A stretch of 30,023 nt of DNA from Novosphingobium sp. UBA1948 (GCA_002336765.1 DDES01000144.1:11207-41229); one strand, 5' to 3'; positions 7,636 to 15,316 are shown, counted from the stretch's first letter. The notes: a model not told the origin generated them from the letters alone. Numbers and translations are program-made.

Positions 7636-8096
7636 CCGAACATGCCCTGATCACGCGCGCCAACGCCGCGCAGGCTACCCTTGATGAATGGCAATCGCGC
7701 CCTTTCCGCCTTGGGGAAAACGACTGCGCGCGCATGGCTGCCAGCCATCTGCGCCGCCTCGGCTACCAGATCAAGCTGCCGCCCGCGCGATCCTATCGCA
7801 CGGTGAAAAGCGCCCTTGCCGCCATGGATAAGCTGGGCATGGTCGATATGCCATCGGTGCTGGATAGCCTCGGGCTTGAACGCATCACCCCTGCCGCATG
7901 TCTGGCGGGCGATATCATCCAGATGCCCGCCGATCCCGAAGGCGGCATGAGCGACCGCCTTGTCACGCTGACGGTGGCGCTCGGGAATGGCCGCGTCCTT
8001 GGGTGGCATCCCGATGTGAAACAGGGCGCTGTGGTGATGCAACCGCTCGAGATGGTGGCAGCATGGCGCTGCAATCCGGTGGGGGATGCGCAATGA
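7632..8096 (+). CDS. DUF6950-like, NlpC/P60-related phage tail protein
   Basis: A 154-residue protein resembling the phage DUF6950 proteins that occupy the NlpC/P60 (lambda gpK-like) slot before the tip protein. 'WQSRPFRLGENDCARMAASHLRRLGY' is the usual 'W....F..G..DC..f.a' motif, with Cys32 as the likely nucleophile. The second half, 'AGDIIQMPADPEGG' and 'LGWHPDVKQGAVVMQPLEMVAAWR', matches the family end ('GDi.....G....p...a..aWr'). The usual His of true NlpC/P60 (in 'GHVGI') is not obvious; the same position reads 'DRLVTLTVAL'. Peptidase activity is therefore uncertain. It could cut peptidoglycan during entry or be structural. The start overlaps the hub stop (ATGA) and the stop overlaps the tip-protein ATG. 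Confidence 0.7.
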   Translation: MTEHALITRANAAQATLDEWQSRPFRLGENDCARMAASHLRRLGYQIKLPPARSYRTVKSALAAMDKLGMVDMPSVLDSLGLERITPAACLAGDIIQMPADPEGGMSDRLVTLTVALGNGRVLGWHPDVKQGAVVMQPLEMVAAWRCNPVGDAQ

Positions 8097-11000
8097 AGGT
8101 GCTGAAGGTAGCGGCCATTGTGATCACGGCGGCAGTCCTGATCGGCACGGGCTTGGCCGTTGTCGGCGGTGCGATGGTCGCTGGCGGCGGGCTGGGTGCG
8201 GCGGTGTCCGCCGGTGTTTCGCTCACGCTGGGATCGGCGGGCTTGGGTCTGTCGGGCTTTGCGCTATCGGCGGTGTTGGGGGTCACCGCCGCGCTCGATC
8301 TTGCCATGCTGTCATCGGCGCTGTCGGTCAAACCCAGCATGGGCGGATCGCAGACCAAATGGAAGTCCGATCCCTATGCCGGCATGCCCTATGTGATGGG
8401 CCGCACGCTGGTTGCTGGCAATGTCGTCGCCCGCATGATGAAGGGTGTGAAAAACTCGCATCAGGGCGCGGTGACCGTGCTGTCGATCGGGCCGATCAAC
8501 CGCATTGTGCAGTCGTTCATGAACAAAACGGCGGTGGTGTGGGATGGCACCGGTCAAGGCGGTGGCGGTGGCGCGCTGACGGCGGCGGCGGCTGCAGGCA
8601 TCTATGCCGCGGGCACTGTGCTGGGCTATCATGGCGGCATCATCAGCACCGCCAATGCCAACGGGCTGGATTATGCCGGTTGGGTGTGGGAACACCGCCA
8701 GCTTGGCGCCTGCCCCGAACCCACGGCGCTTGGCCTTTCCGAAGGCTATTCGGTGTGGACTTCGGCGCATAAGCTGTCCGGCCTTGCCGCCGTGATGAAC
8801 ACATTCCGGTATGATGCTGGTGATGAAAACACGCTGACCTCGCTGCCTTCGCCCGCATGGATTGTCGAAGGCGTCAAGGTCTATGACCCACGCCTAGACA
8901 GCACCTATCCGGGCGGCAGCGGATCATGTCGCGCGCTCAATGAAAGCACCTATGTCTATTCGGAAAACCCGCATCTGCATGCCCTGACATGGGCGCTGGG
9001 CCGGTGGCAGAATGGCATGCGCGTGGCCGGTATCGGCGCGGCATTGTCCAGCATCGATGTCGCGGCCTTTGTCGAGGGTGCCAATCTGGATGATGCGCGT
9101 GGCTGGAAGATCGGCGGGCAGGTTTACACCCGACCCGATACCCCGTGGAACAGCCTGAAGGCGATGTTGCAGGCGGGCGGCGCGCAGCCGATCCAGCCCA
9201 AGGGCATCATCTCGTGCGTCAACCGCGCGCCGCGGGTCAGTCTGGCAACGATCACCCATGCCGATATCGTCGGCAAGTGCAGCTTTACCGGCACGCAGCC
9301 CCGCCGCTCGCGCATCAACGGGATTATCCCGCAATATCGTAGCGAGGCGCATGACTGGGAACTTGTCTCGGCTGCAGCTGTCAGCATCGATGCCTATATC
9401 GCGGTGGATGGCGAGGAGCGCACGCGCGAAGTCTCCTATCCTCTGGTGCAGAACGTCAATCAGGTGTCCGCGCTGGCTGCCTATGACATTTGCGATGCGC
9501 GCGAGGCTGGCCCGGGCACAGTTCCGCTCGGCCCCGCATGGCTGAATTACAAGCTGGGCGATTGCGTCACATTCTCGCCGGAGGATGGCTGGAGCGTCAA
9601 GGCGATCATCACGGGCCGTTCTATCGCGGCTGATACCGGCATTGTCACTTATACCCTGCGCAGCGAGACGGACTCAAAACATGCCTTCGCGCTCGGCCAG
9701 ACCGGAATTGCCCCGCCCACGGCCAGCCTGACCTATGATAGCGCGCTTTCCGCACCCACTGGCGATTGGACGCTCACGGGCACGGCCTTGTCCAACGTAT
9801 CCGGATCGTCGCCCGCGCTTGTGCTGAATGGCGCCGTGGCGGATCCGAATGCCGATGCTGTCATCATCGACTATCGCGCCTACACGGCGGGAATGGCGGC
9901 TGATGAAGGATGGACAGGCGCCAGTACGGAATCCCCTGCGCTCACCAAAAAGCAGATCACATCGGTCACATCGGGCACGCAATATCAGGTCGGCGTCCGC
10001 TATCGCGTGCGCGGCGTGATCAGCCCGCGCGCCGTGTTCGGGCCGGTCACCTCTGGCGCATCGGCGCTGGCATGGGCCGGAGTGACGGGCACCGGTCGCC
10101 CCGCGGATAATGCCACGGTGGGCGCCCCGACCGGTACGCCGGTGGGCAGCACCACGGCGGCGGCAGTCTCGACAGCCGTCACCACCACGATCCCCGCGAT
10201 CCAGTCCACGCAGACGACGCAGGGGTCTAACATCACGGCATTGCTCTCGACTACCTCGAGCCAAGCCGTGGCTATCGCTACCGCACAGGGCAACATCACC
10301 ACGTTGCAGGGGCAGGCCAGCGCAGCGGCTACCAACATCGCGACGCTGCAATCGACCGTCGCTTCGATGTCGAGTGGTGCTGGCAACCTTGTGCCCAACC
10401 CCGACTTTGCCGGTGGACGGACCGATGGGTGGAACAGCGGAGGCTACTCAGCCACTGCTACGCCTATGAGCTACGGTTTGTCGGTAAACAGCCCCAGCGC
10501 TGACTGGCATCCGGTTGCCGAGAATGTTGCTTCGATCCTGCAGTATGGTTCAACAGGGGACCAAGCCAGCTTTGTCTGGTTCAACACGGTCTCGTTCGCA
10601 GTGCAGGCGGGAAAATACTATCAGGCCCACTGCATGGCTGCCGCGCATCGCTGCAACGTCGAGATGGTGCTGATCTTCCTCAATGACGCAGGGGATTGGG
10701 TGGGTTGGGATGGCACAGGGGGCGCAGTATCGGTAGCGACCGGTGGAACGAACACTGCCAACTATACCCAGATCGGAACGCCCAAGGTGGTGCAGGCGCC
10801 CACGGGTGCAACCCGTGCTGTTGTCGAATGCCGAAAGCACGACACCTTCGCAGGGCAGACAGATAGCTGGGCATGGTTCTGGCGTCCTTATGCGGGTGAG
10901 GCCCGCCTAGGCCAGACAACCTATAATCCGTACTCGGTAGGTAGTGCCGCAGCCTCACTGGCCAGTGTGCGTAGCGATATCGCCGCTCTCACCAGCTCAA

Positions 11001-12613
11001 ACACCGCGATGGCCTCGCAGATCACCAGCCTCAATACCTCGGTTGGCGGTCTGTCGAGCAGCGTGTCCTCGCAGGCGCTCTCCATCGCCACGCTACAATC
11101 GCAGGCAGCCAGTTTCGAGCAGCGCTTGGCGGCTGGATCGCCCAACCTGTTGAAAAACGGTTCTGCCGAACTCGGCATGACGGGATGGTACGTCGGATCG
11201 GGCGCCTTTTCCGCTCAAGGGCCTGACGAGTGGGGTACTTGGTTTCGGGCAAACCCCAATGCCACGGGCACCTATTGGATTACCAGTGAGCCGATCTTGA
11301 TCGGGCCTAATGCGGCCTACACTTGCGCAATGGACGCGGATGTAGAGCAGTCATCCGGTACCGAGCGCCGAGTATGGATCGAGCTGCTCTGGTTTGCCAC
11401 TCTGGCCGATGCAAATGCGCTGGCCAACGAGATCACGCCGCGCACCTCGGGGCCAGCGCTATGGTCTCCCTGGTTTGGTAACTCCGCCGCCAACCGTGCT
11501 GCCACGAAGATTACGGCTACCTCACCGGCCGGGGCTTACTACGTGCGTGTCCGCCCTGTCTGCTATGGCACCAACGTAACGCTCGTTGGCTTCCGGGGGA
11601 TCAAGTTCGAGCGAGGCGACAAGGCTACACCCTACAGTCAGGAGGCGACTGTCCTCTATCAGGCGGGGGCTATTTCCGACGCCAAGGGCAAGCTGCAAAG
11701 CTACCTCGCGCTCTCCACCAGTGCAGGCGCGGCGACCGCAGCCGTGCGTCTGATGGCCTCGTCTGATGGCGGTAACACCTACGGATCGTCGGTCGGGCTG
11801 GAAGCTCAGGAGATTATTGTCACCAACAGTGTGGGCACCAGCAAGAAGCGGGCGCTCTCGATCAGCAACGGCAACGCGGCATTTGACGGCGACATTATCG
11901 TGGGCGGCCAGATCCGCTATGCCAACGGCCTCGCGCTTAAGCTGGCGGTCGCGCCCTACATCATGACCGTGGCCGATGGTGACAGCATCACCTATCCCAA
12001 CGCGGGCTATCTGCCAGTGCCCACATTCTCCACCACCGGCCTTGCCGCGCTGGGTTCGGGCGAGACCTATGATCTGAAGCTGGAGAGCCAAACCGCAGGC
12101 GGCGCCACGGTGCGCCTGAAGATCGTCACGCCCGCAACGCCCAGCAGCACCACGCTCAGCACCGATGCGGCGGGCGGTACGGGCAACCCGACCCGCGTCA
12201 TCAACAAGGGCGCGATCGCGGACAGCGCTACCAACAGCTACACGATCAATGCGAGCTGGCGGCAGACCGGCGACACGTACACCGACGGCGGCGGGCTGTA
12301 CTATCACGATTGGCAGATCGACCTGACCTATTACGCCAAGATAGGCGGATCGTGGGTGGCCATTGGCACCTTCAGCGACAGCGGCACGGATTCCGTCGCC
12401 TACGCTGGCACGCATGTCCACACCGGCAGCAACACTATCACGCTCACGGCACCGACCGGCGTGACGGATTTCGGTGTGTCGGCGGCGGGAGGCGGCAGCG
12501 GCCAGCTCGCGACCAAAATCAACAGTGTGACCTGGGCCAGTGCTGGCACGCCCAGCTCTACCCGCAGCGCAACCCCGTCTGGCCAGCAATGCCAGCTCAC
12601 GCTCACCTATTGA
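8093..12613 (+). CDS. Tail tip / host specificity fibre protein (lambda J-like)
   Basis: A 1506-residue protein; the ATG at 8093 (in ATGA overlap with the previous stop) is used rather than the 65-residue upstream extension. Residues 1-75 are a Gly/Ala-rich hydrophobic part like lambda gpI. Residues about 80-560 follow the J-like tip pattern ('SDPYAGMPYVMGRTLVAGN', 'SEAHDWELVSAAAV', 'CDAREAGPGTVPLG'). Fibronectin-III-like segments follow at about 540-690. Ser/Thr/Ala-rich helices (about 700-760) precede a lectin-like domain opening 'NLVPNPDF' at 765. A second helix block (about 940-1015) precedes another such domain, 'NLLKNGSAE', at 1018. The last 300 residues are beta-rich and end in QQCQLTLTY. 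Expected to sit at the tail tip and bind the receptor. Domain edges are estimates. Confidence 0.85.
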   Translation: MKVLKVAAIVITAAVLIGTGLAVVGGAMVAGGGLGAAVSAGVSLTLGSAGLGLSGFALSAVLGVTAALDLAMLSSALSVKPSMGGSQTKWKSDPYAGMPYVMGRTLVAGNVVARMMKGVKNSHQGAVTVLSIGPINRIVQSFMNKTAVVWDGTGQGGGGGALTAAAAAGIYAAGTVLGYHGGIISTANANGLDYAGWVWEHRQLGACPEPTALGLSEGYSVWTSAHKLSGLAAVMNTFRYDAGDENTLTSLPSPAWIVEGVKVYDPRLDSTYPGGSGSCRALNESTYVYSENPHLHALTWALGRWQNGMRVAGIGAALSSIDVAAFVEGANLDDARGWKIGGQVYTRPDTPWNSLKAMLQAGGAQPIQPKGIISCVNRAPRVSLATITHADIVGKCSFTGTQPRRSRINGIIPQYRSEAHDWELVSAAAVSIDAYIAVDGEERTREVSYPLVQNVNQVSALAAYDICDAREAGPGTVPLGPAWLNYKLGDCVTFSPEDGWSVKAIITGRSIAADTGIVTYTLRSETDSKHAFALGQTGIAPPTASLTYDSALSAPTGDWTLTGTALSNVSGSSPALVLNGAVADPNADAVIIDYRAYTAGMAADEGWTGASTESPALTKKQITSVTSGTQYQVGVRYRVRGVISPRAVFGPVTSGASALAWAGVTGTGRPADNATVGAPTGTPVGSTTAAAVSTAVTTTIPAIQSTQTTQGSNITALLSTTSSQAVAIATAQGNITTLQGQASAAATNIATLQSTVASMSSGAGNLVPNPDFAGGRTDGWNSGGYSATATPMSYGLSVNSPSADWHPVAENVASILQYGSTGDQASFVWFNTVSFAVQAGKYYQAHCMAAAHRCNVEMVLIFLNDAGDWVGWDGTGGAVSVATGGTNTANYTQIGTPKVVQAPTGATRAVVECRKHDTFAGQTDSWAWFWRPYAGEARLGQTTYNPYSVGSAAASLASVRSDIAALTSSNTAMASQITSLNTSVGGLSSSVSSQALSIATLQSQAASFEQRLAAGSPNLLKNGSAELGMTGWYVGSGAFSAQGPDEWGTWFRANPNATGTYWITSEPILIGPNAAYTCAMDADVEQSSGTERRVWIELLWFATLADANALANEITPRTSGPALWSPWFGNSAANRAATKITATSPAGAYYVRVRPVCYGTNVTLVGFRGIKFERGDKATPYSQEATVLYQAGAISDAKGKLQSYLALSTSAGAATAAVRLMASSDGGNTYGSSVGLEAQEIIVTNSVGTSKKRALSISNGNAAFDGDIIVGGQIRYANGLALKLAVAPYIMTVADGDSITYPNAGYLPVPTFSTTGLAALGSGETYDLKLESQTAGGATVRLKIVTPATPSSTTLSTDAAGGTGNPTRVINKGAIADSATNSYTINASWRQTGDTYTDGGGLYYHDWQIDLTYYAKIGGSWVAIGTFSDSGTDSVAYAGTHVHTGSNTITLTAPTGVTDFGVSAAGGGSGQLATKINSVTWASAGTPSSTRSATPSGQQCQLTLTY

Positions 12614-12619
12614 GGCCTT

Positions 12620-12955
12620 ATGTCTGATCGCTTTGCCCAATGTCGCTGTTGCGGCCATGAAGTTCACGATTTCGCTCTGGATGACACCGGCCGCTGTGGC
12701 GGATGCAAACTCGATGCGCAACGCCGTTGGGACTATCGGGCCGAACAACGCGCTACAGTCGATCTGTGGCCGACGATCCGCAGCGAGCGAGATTTGCGCT
12801 TGATGGCCTGCGATTGGACGCAGCTGGCCGATGTGCCCGATGCCACCCGCATCCGCTGGCAGCCTTACCGCCAAGCCCTGCGCGACATCACCACCCAAAC
12901 CGATCCTGCCGCAATCCAGTGGCCGGATGCTCCCAATGGAGATAGCCATGACTGA
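12620..12955 (+). CDS. Phage tail assembly chaperone-like protein (Phage_tail_APC) with N-terminal zinc ribbon
   Basis: A 111-residue protein with two parts. Residues 8-29 hold CxxC (8 and 11) and CxxC (26 and 29) with 14 residues between, a zinc-ribbon pattern. Residues about 58-105, 'LRLMACDWTQLADVPDATRIRWQPYRQALRDI' and 'IQWPDAP', match the fibre-assembly chaperone type ('R..LL..tDWtqL.D.p......a.YRqaLRdit....WP'). Such proteins usually stand directly after the receptor-binding fibre gene, as here, and help fold it. The zinc ribbon is an unusual addition. The start follows the fibre stop by six bases, with GAGG overlapping that stop. Confidence 0.75.
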   Translation: MSDRFAQCRCCGHEVHDFALDDTGRCGGCKLDAQRRWDYRAEQRATVDLWPTIRSERDLRLMACDWTQLADVPDATRIRWQPYRQALRDITTQTDPAAIQWPDAPNGDSHD

Positions 12956-13235
12956 CCCGACACCCGTTTTCTCCGAAGCCGATGCGCAGGCGCTGTCCGA
13001 ATTGCTGCAGCGTCAGGCCGCCGCGGTGCTGGCGGCGCGCCGCGCCTCGCTAGCTGCGGTGATCGCGGCGTCGCCCTCGGCCGAGGAAACGCGCACGTTG
13101 GTCGATGCTCTGCGCAGCACCCGCAGCACGGTTGACCTCGACACTGCCGGTCGCCTCGATCGCCTCGCGTTGATCCTCGAAAATGATCTGCTGCCCCTGC
13201 TGGTATCTGTCGAGGAAAGTGCCAGCGCCGCCTGA
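12948..13235 (+). CDS. Small helical phage protein of unknown function
   Basis: A 95-residue protein starting MTDPTPVFSEADAQALSELL. The ATG (12948) overlaps the previous stop as ATGACTGA and has a GGAG six bases ahead. The protein is nearly all helix, rich in Ala, Leu, Arg and Glu, with a repeated leucine spacing that suggests a coiled coil ('LVDALRSTRSTVDLDTAGRLDRLALIL'). No signal or membrane segment. I do not recognise the family. Its place between fibre chaperone and holin suggests a late-operon accessory protein. A terminator follows. Confidence 0.6.
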   Translation: MTDPTPVFSEADAQALSELLQRQAAAVLAARRASLAAVIAASPSAEETRTLVDALRSTRSTVDLDTAGRLDRLALILENDLLPLLVSVEESASAA

Positions 13236-13261
13236 CCTTTCCATCCTGTTTGACACCATCG

Positions 13262-13284
13262 CCGCCGCTTCTGGCGGTTTTTTT
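13262..13284 (+). terminator. Rho-independent terminator before the holin genes
   Basis: A 5-bp stem (CCGCC and GGCGG) with a six-base loop is followed by seven T. It begins 27 bases after the preceding stop and ends 15 bases before the holin ATG; the holin's GGAGAG follows directly after the T run. A short but very GC-rich stem makes it credible. Confidence 0.75.
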
Positions 13285-13299
13285 GTGCCCGGAGAGTTC

Positions 13300-13611
13300 A
13301 TGGCCGATCTGCCTTCATCAATTCCCGATGCCTACATTCTGACAGGCGGCGCGGGCATACTCGGCCGCCTGCTGTTTCGCGCGCGCCAGATTCAGAGCGG
13401 GCGCAGCAGCTTTGCATGGATCGTTCTGGCCTGTGATCTGCCGATCGCGCTGGCGATGGGCTGGGCGGCCTATGGCGCCTGCGTCTGGGCCAAGCTGGCC
13501 ATGCAGCCCACGATCACCGCCGCCATCATGGCCAGCTACCTCGGCCCCTACACGGTCGAGCGCCTGATGGGCCGCGCGGCCGACAAATATTTCGGAGGAC
13601 CGGCAAAATGA
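13300..13611 (+). CDS. Putative holin (LydA-like small membrane protein)
   Basis: A 103-residue protein starting MADLPSSIPDAYILTGGAGIL after a GGAGAG Shine-Dalgarno; the longer reading from 13183 would run across the terminator and is not used. There are two to three hydrophobic segments (about 12-25, 43-65 and 72-88: 'FAWIVLACDLPIALAMGWAAYG'). A charged C-terminus 'VERLMGRAADKYFGGPAK' follows. The layout and position before a second small membrane protein and the endolysin fit a holin. The start of this protein resembles LydA/phage holin families. Its stop overlaps the next gene by ATGA. It could equally be an antiholin. Confidence 0.65.
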   Translation: MADLPSSIPDAYILTGGAGILGRLLFRARQIQSGRSSFAWIVLACDLPIALAMGWAAYGACVWAKLAMQPTITAAIMASYLGPYTVERLMGRAADKYFGGPAK

Positions 13612-13841
13612 AACTCGTTGAAGAAGCGCGCCAAGCGTGGCGCTGGTGGTCTGTCCGCTTGGCGGCGCTGGCCGGTATCGTGGCGGGCGCGCTGGTGGCG
13701 CAGCCGCAAATCCTGACCGGCCTTGTGGCCTATGTGCCCGAGCAATGGCGCCCCGCCGCATCCGCGCTGGCGGGCATCGTCGTGTTCGCGGCGCCCACGC
13801 TGGCGCGGATCGTAAAGCAAGGGGGGCAGGTCGATGGCTGA
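13608..13841 (+). CDS. Second small membrane protein, holin/antiholin type (DUF7940-like)
   Basis: A 77-residue protein: 'MKLVEEARQAWRWWSVRL' then one to two membrane helices (about 18-35 and 48-65) and a short basic tail. The 'W+WWSVRL' motif is typical of short holin-like proteins found before lysozymes in alphaproteobacterial phages. GGAGG at 13594-13598 precedes the ATG, which overlaps the holin stop. The stop overlaps the lysozyme start (ATGGCTGA). Two small membrane proteins in a row before the endolysin fit a holin and antiholin pair, but which is which cannot be told. Confidence 0.65.
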   Translation: MKLVEEARQAWRWWSVRLAALAGIVAGALVAQPQILTGLVAYVPEQWRPAASALAGIVVFAAPTLARIVKQGGQVDG

Positions 13842-14394
13842 TCCCAAGACCAAGAAGGGGCTGGCCGGTGTGGTCGGCGCGGCGACGGCGCTGCTGCTGC
13901 TGGTGAACGTGCCTCGCGAGGAATCGGGCCGCAAGGTGGCGGTGACCGTATCGCCTCAATCCGGCACCGCCACGATCCGGCATATCAGCGGGCCGCAATA
14001 CCTCAAGGCCTATCTCGATATCGTGGGGGTGCCCACGGCCTGCGACGGGATCACGCGCGGGGTGCGCATGGGCCAGACCTATACCGAGGCGCAATGCACC
14101 GCCATGCTCGAGGCCGAGCTGGCCGAACATGCCAAGCGCGTGATGGCCTGTTCGGTCGGCCTGTCGATCGACCATAAGGGGCGCGATAACGTGCGGTTCG
14201 CCGCGATCAGTCTGGCCTACAATGTCGGCACGGGCGCGTGGTGCGGATCGACCGCGCGGCGGCTGGTGGATGCTGGCCGCATCCGCGAGGCCTGCGACGC
14301 CATGACGCGCTTTAACCGCGCCGGTGGCCGAGTGGTGGCGGGCCTCACCGCACGCCGCGCGAGGGAGCACGCCGTTTGCGTGATGGATGCCTGA
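13834..14394 (+). CDS. Phage lysozyme-like endolysin (GH24 type) with N-terminal SAR-like membrane segment
   Basis: A 186-residue protein. After a charged start, residues 9-26 form a Gly/Ala-rich weakly hydrophobic segment, as in signal-arrest-release endolysins that stay membrane-tethered until the membrane is depolarised. The lysozyme core begins at about residue 49: 'YLKAYLDIVGVPTACDGITRG', with Asp62 and Thr68 spaced D-x5-T as in T4 lysozyme. 'AAISLAYNVGTGAWCGSTARRLVDAG' and 'RFNRAGGRVVAGLTARRARE' are standard for the family. Six Cys are present in the core. The Glu expected eight residues before Asp62 is missing (Gly53 aligns there). It would cut peptidoglycan if active. The neighbours are holins and spanins. 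Confidence 0.8.
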   Translation: MADPKTKKGLAGVVGAATALLLLVNVPREESGRKVAVTVSPQSGTATIRHISGPQYLKAYLDIVGVPTACDGITRGVRMGQTYTEAQCTAMLEAELAEHAKRVMACSVGLSIDHKGRDNVRFAAISLAYNVGTGAWCGSTARRLVDAGRIREACDAMTRFNRAGGRVVAGLTARRAREHAVCVMDA

Positions 14395-14422
14395 AAGGCG
14401 TAATTTCCGAGGATAATGCATA

Positions 14423-14758
14423 ATGTCTGATCGCAACAATTTGTTCGCCTACACCGCCGCGTCGGGATCCTATCCGGGCTATGTCTCGATCAACAAACTG
14501 CCGAGCGGCGATGTTGAAATTACTGTTCGTGAGGCTCCGGCCATCAAGGGAGGCGTCTTTGTTTGCGGGTTTGCCGCCGACAAGGGGAAGCCTGGCCGAT
14601 GCACGCCTGGTGATGATCGGTGCAACAACTATTGCAACATGGCTCCATCCAAAGGGCCGATGCAGCCCAAGCCGCTGGATTGCACGCATACCATCGAAGG
14701 CCAAACGGCCGTCTTCATTGTTCCTGCGGAAGAATGGGCGCGGATGCAGCCATGCTGA
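14423..14758 (+). CDS. Unknown Cys-rich protein in the lysis cassette
   Basis: A 111-residue protein starting MSDRNNLFAYTAASG after AGGA at 14410-14413. Most of its Cys lie in 'VCGF', 'GRCTPGDDRCNNYCNMAP' and 'DCTHT', plus a last Cys before the stop. No signal peptide or membrane segment is seen, so the Cys may bind a metal or the protein may be structural. Otherwise it has a beta pattern ('GDVEITVREAPAIKGGVFV'). I do not recognise it. It lies between endolysin and spanin genes, and its stop overlaps the spanin start (ATGCTGA). Confidence 0.6.
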   Translation: MSDRNNLFAYTAASGSYPGYVSINKLPSGDVEITVREAPAIKGGVFVCGFAADKGKPGRCTPGDDRCNNYCNMAPSKGPMQPKPLDCTHTIEGQTAVFIVPAEEWARMQPC

Positions 14759-15306
14759 CCGCCATCGCCATCTGGACCACCCTGCGCGGATGGGCCTCCG
14801 CTGGCTGGAAATGGGCCAGCGAGAGCGCAACGCATCTGCTGATGGCCCTATGTGCCGTCCTTACCGCCTACGCACTATGGGAGCGTCACAGGGCAAATAT
14901 GGCCGAGGCCGCGCTGGCCCGTGTTGTCAGCGCCATCAAGCAGGCCAGCGCCACCGCCACCGCCGACCAGATCGCCGTCAACCACAAACCCGCCGCGATC
15001 AGCGCGGCCATTGCAAAGGTGTCCGATGCGCAAGCCCCTGCCTATTATCGCCGCGCTCTGTCTGTCGCTGATGCTCACCGCGTGCGGCCCGCACCTGCGC
15101 GTGGCACCGGAGGCGCCGATCTGCCCCGAGCCGATCACCCTGCCCCGATCGATGACGGATCCCCTGCCCCTGCCGACTTGGTTTGCCGTGCCAAGTCCGA
15201 CGACGATCTCATCGTCAACGCAGCGTCCCGAGGTGCCCAAATGCGTGCCGACACCCAAGCCATGATCGACGCCGGCATCGCCCGCGCATCGCAACCCACC
15301 AACTAA
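14752..15306 (+). CDS. Putative i-spanin (Rz-like)
   Basis: A 184-residue protein starting MLTAIAIWTTLRGWASAGWKW, where the ATG overlaps the preceding stop (ATGCTGA). One membrane segment at about residues 28-43 ('HLLMALCAVLTAYALW') is followed by Ala-rich helix (45-90), as in inner-membrane spanins that reach into the periplasm. The C-terminal half is read in the same bases that also encode an Rz1-like lipoprotein in another frame and is low-complexity (Ala/Pro/Asp), which is normal for such embedded pairs. It follows the endolysin and has no recognisable family signature beyond this architecture. A longer reading from 14620 is possible but unsupported. Confidence 0.7.
   Translation: MLTAIAIWTTLRGWASAGWKWASESATHLLMALCAVLTAYALWERHRANMAEAALARVVSAIKQASATATADQIAVNHKPAAISAAIAKVSDAQAPAYYRRALSVADAHRVRPAPARGTGGADLPRADHPAPIDDGSPAPADLVCRAKSDDDLIVNAASRGAQMRADTQAMIDAGIARASQPTN
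15026..15265 (+). CDS. Putative o-spanin lipoprotein (Rz1-like), embedded in the i-spanin gene
   Basis: A 79-residue protein read in the +1 frame wholly inside the i-spanin gene, as lambda Rz1 lies in Rz. It starts MRKPLPIIAALCLSLMLTAC: a basic N-terminus, a hydrophobic stretch and the lipobox LTAC with Cys20. The mature part (about 60 residues) is Pro-rich ('PEAPICPEPITLPRS', 'DPLPLPTWFAVPSP') with two further Cys, as is usual for Rz1-type lipoproteins. An AAGGTG is six to eleven bases upstream. The protein should be lipid-anchored in the outer membrane and pair with the i-spanin to fuse the membranes at lysis. Confidence 0.8.
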   Translation: MRKPLPIIAALCLSLMLTACGPHLRVAPEAPICPEPITLPRSMTDPLPLPTWFAVPSPTTISSSTQRPEVPKCVPTPKP

Positions 15307-15316
15307 GGAGAATACC

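Noticed and set aside
7898..8092. Upstream extension of the tip protein frame
   Set aside because: The 65 extra residues are Arg-rich and overlap the DUF6950-like gene. The ATG at 8093 has the operon's usual ATGA overlap.
11522..12949. Open frame of 475 codons on the minus strand under the tip protein
   Set aside because: Low-complexity Arg/Ala/Gly translation typical of an antisense shadow in GC-rich DNA. The plus strand encodes a consistent fibre protein.
13183..13299. N-terminal extension of the holin frame
   Set aside because: It runs through the terminator hairpin and T run, and the ATG at 13300 has a good GGAGAG.
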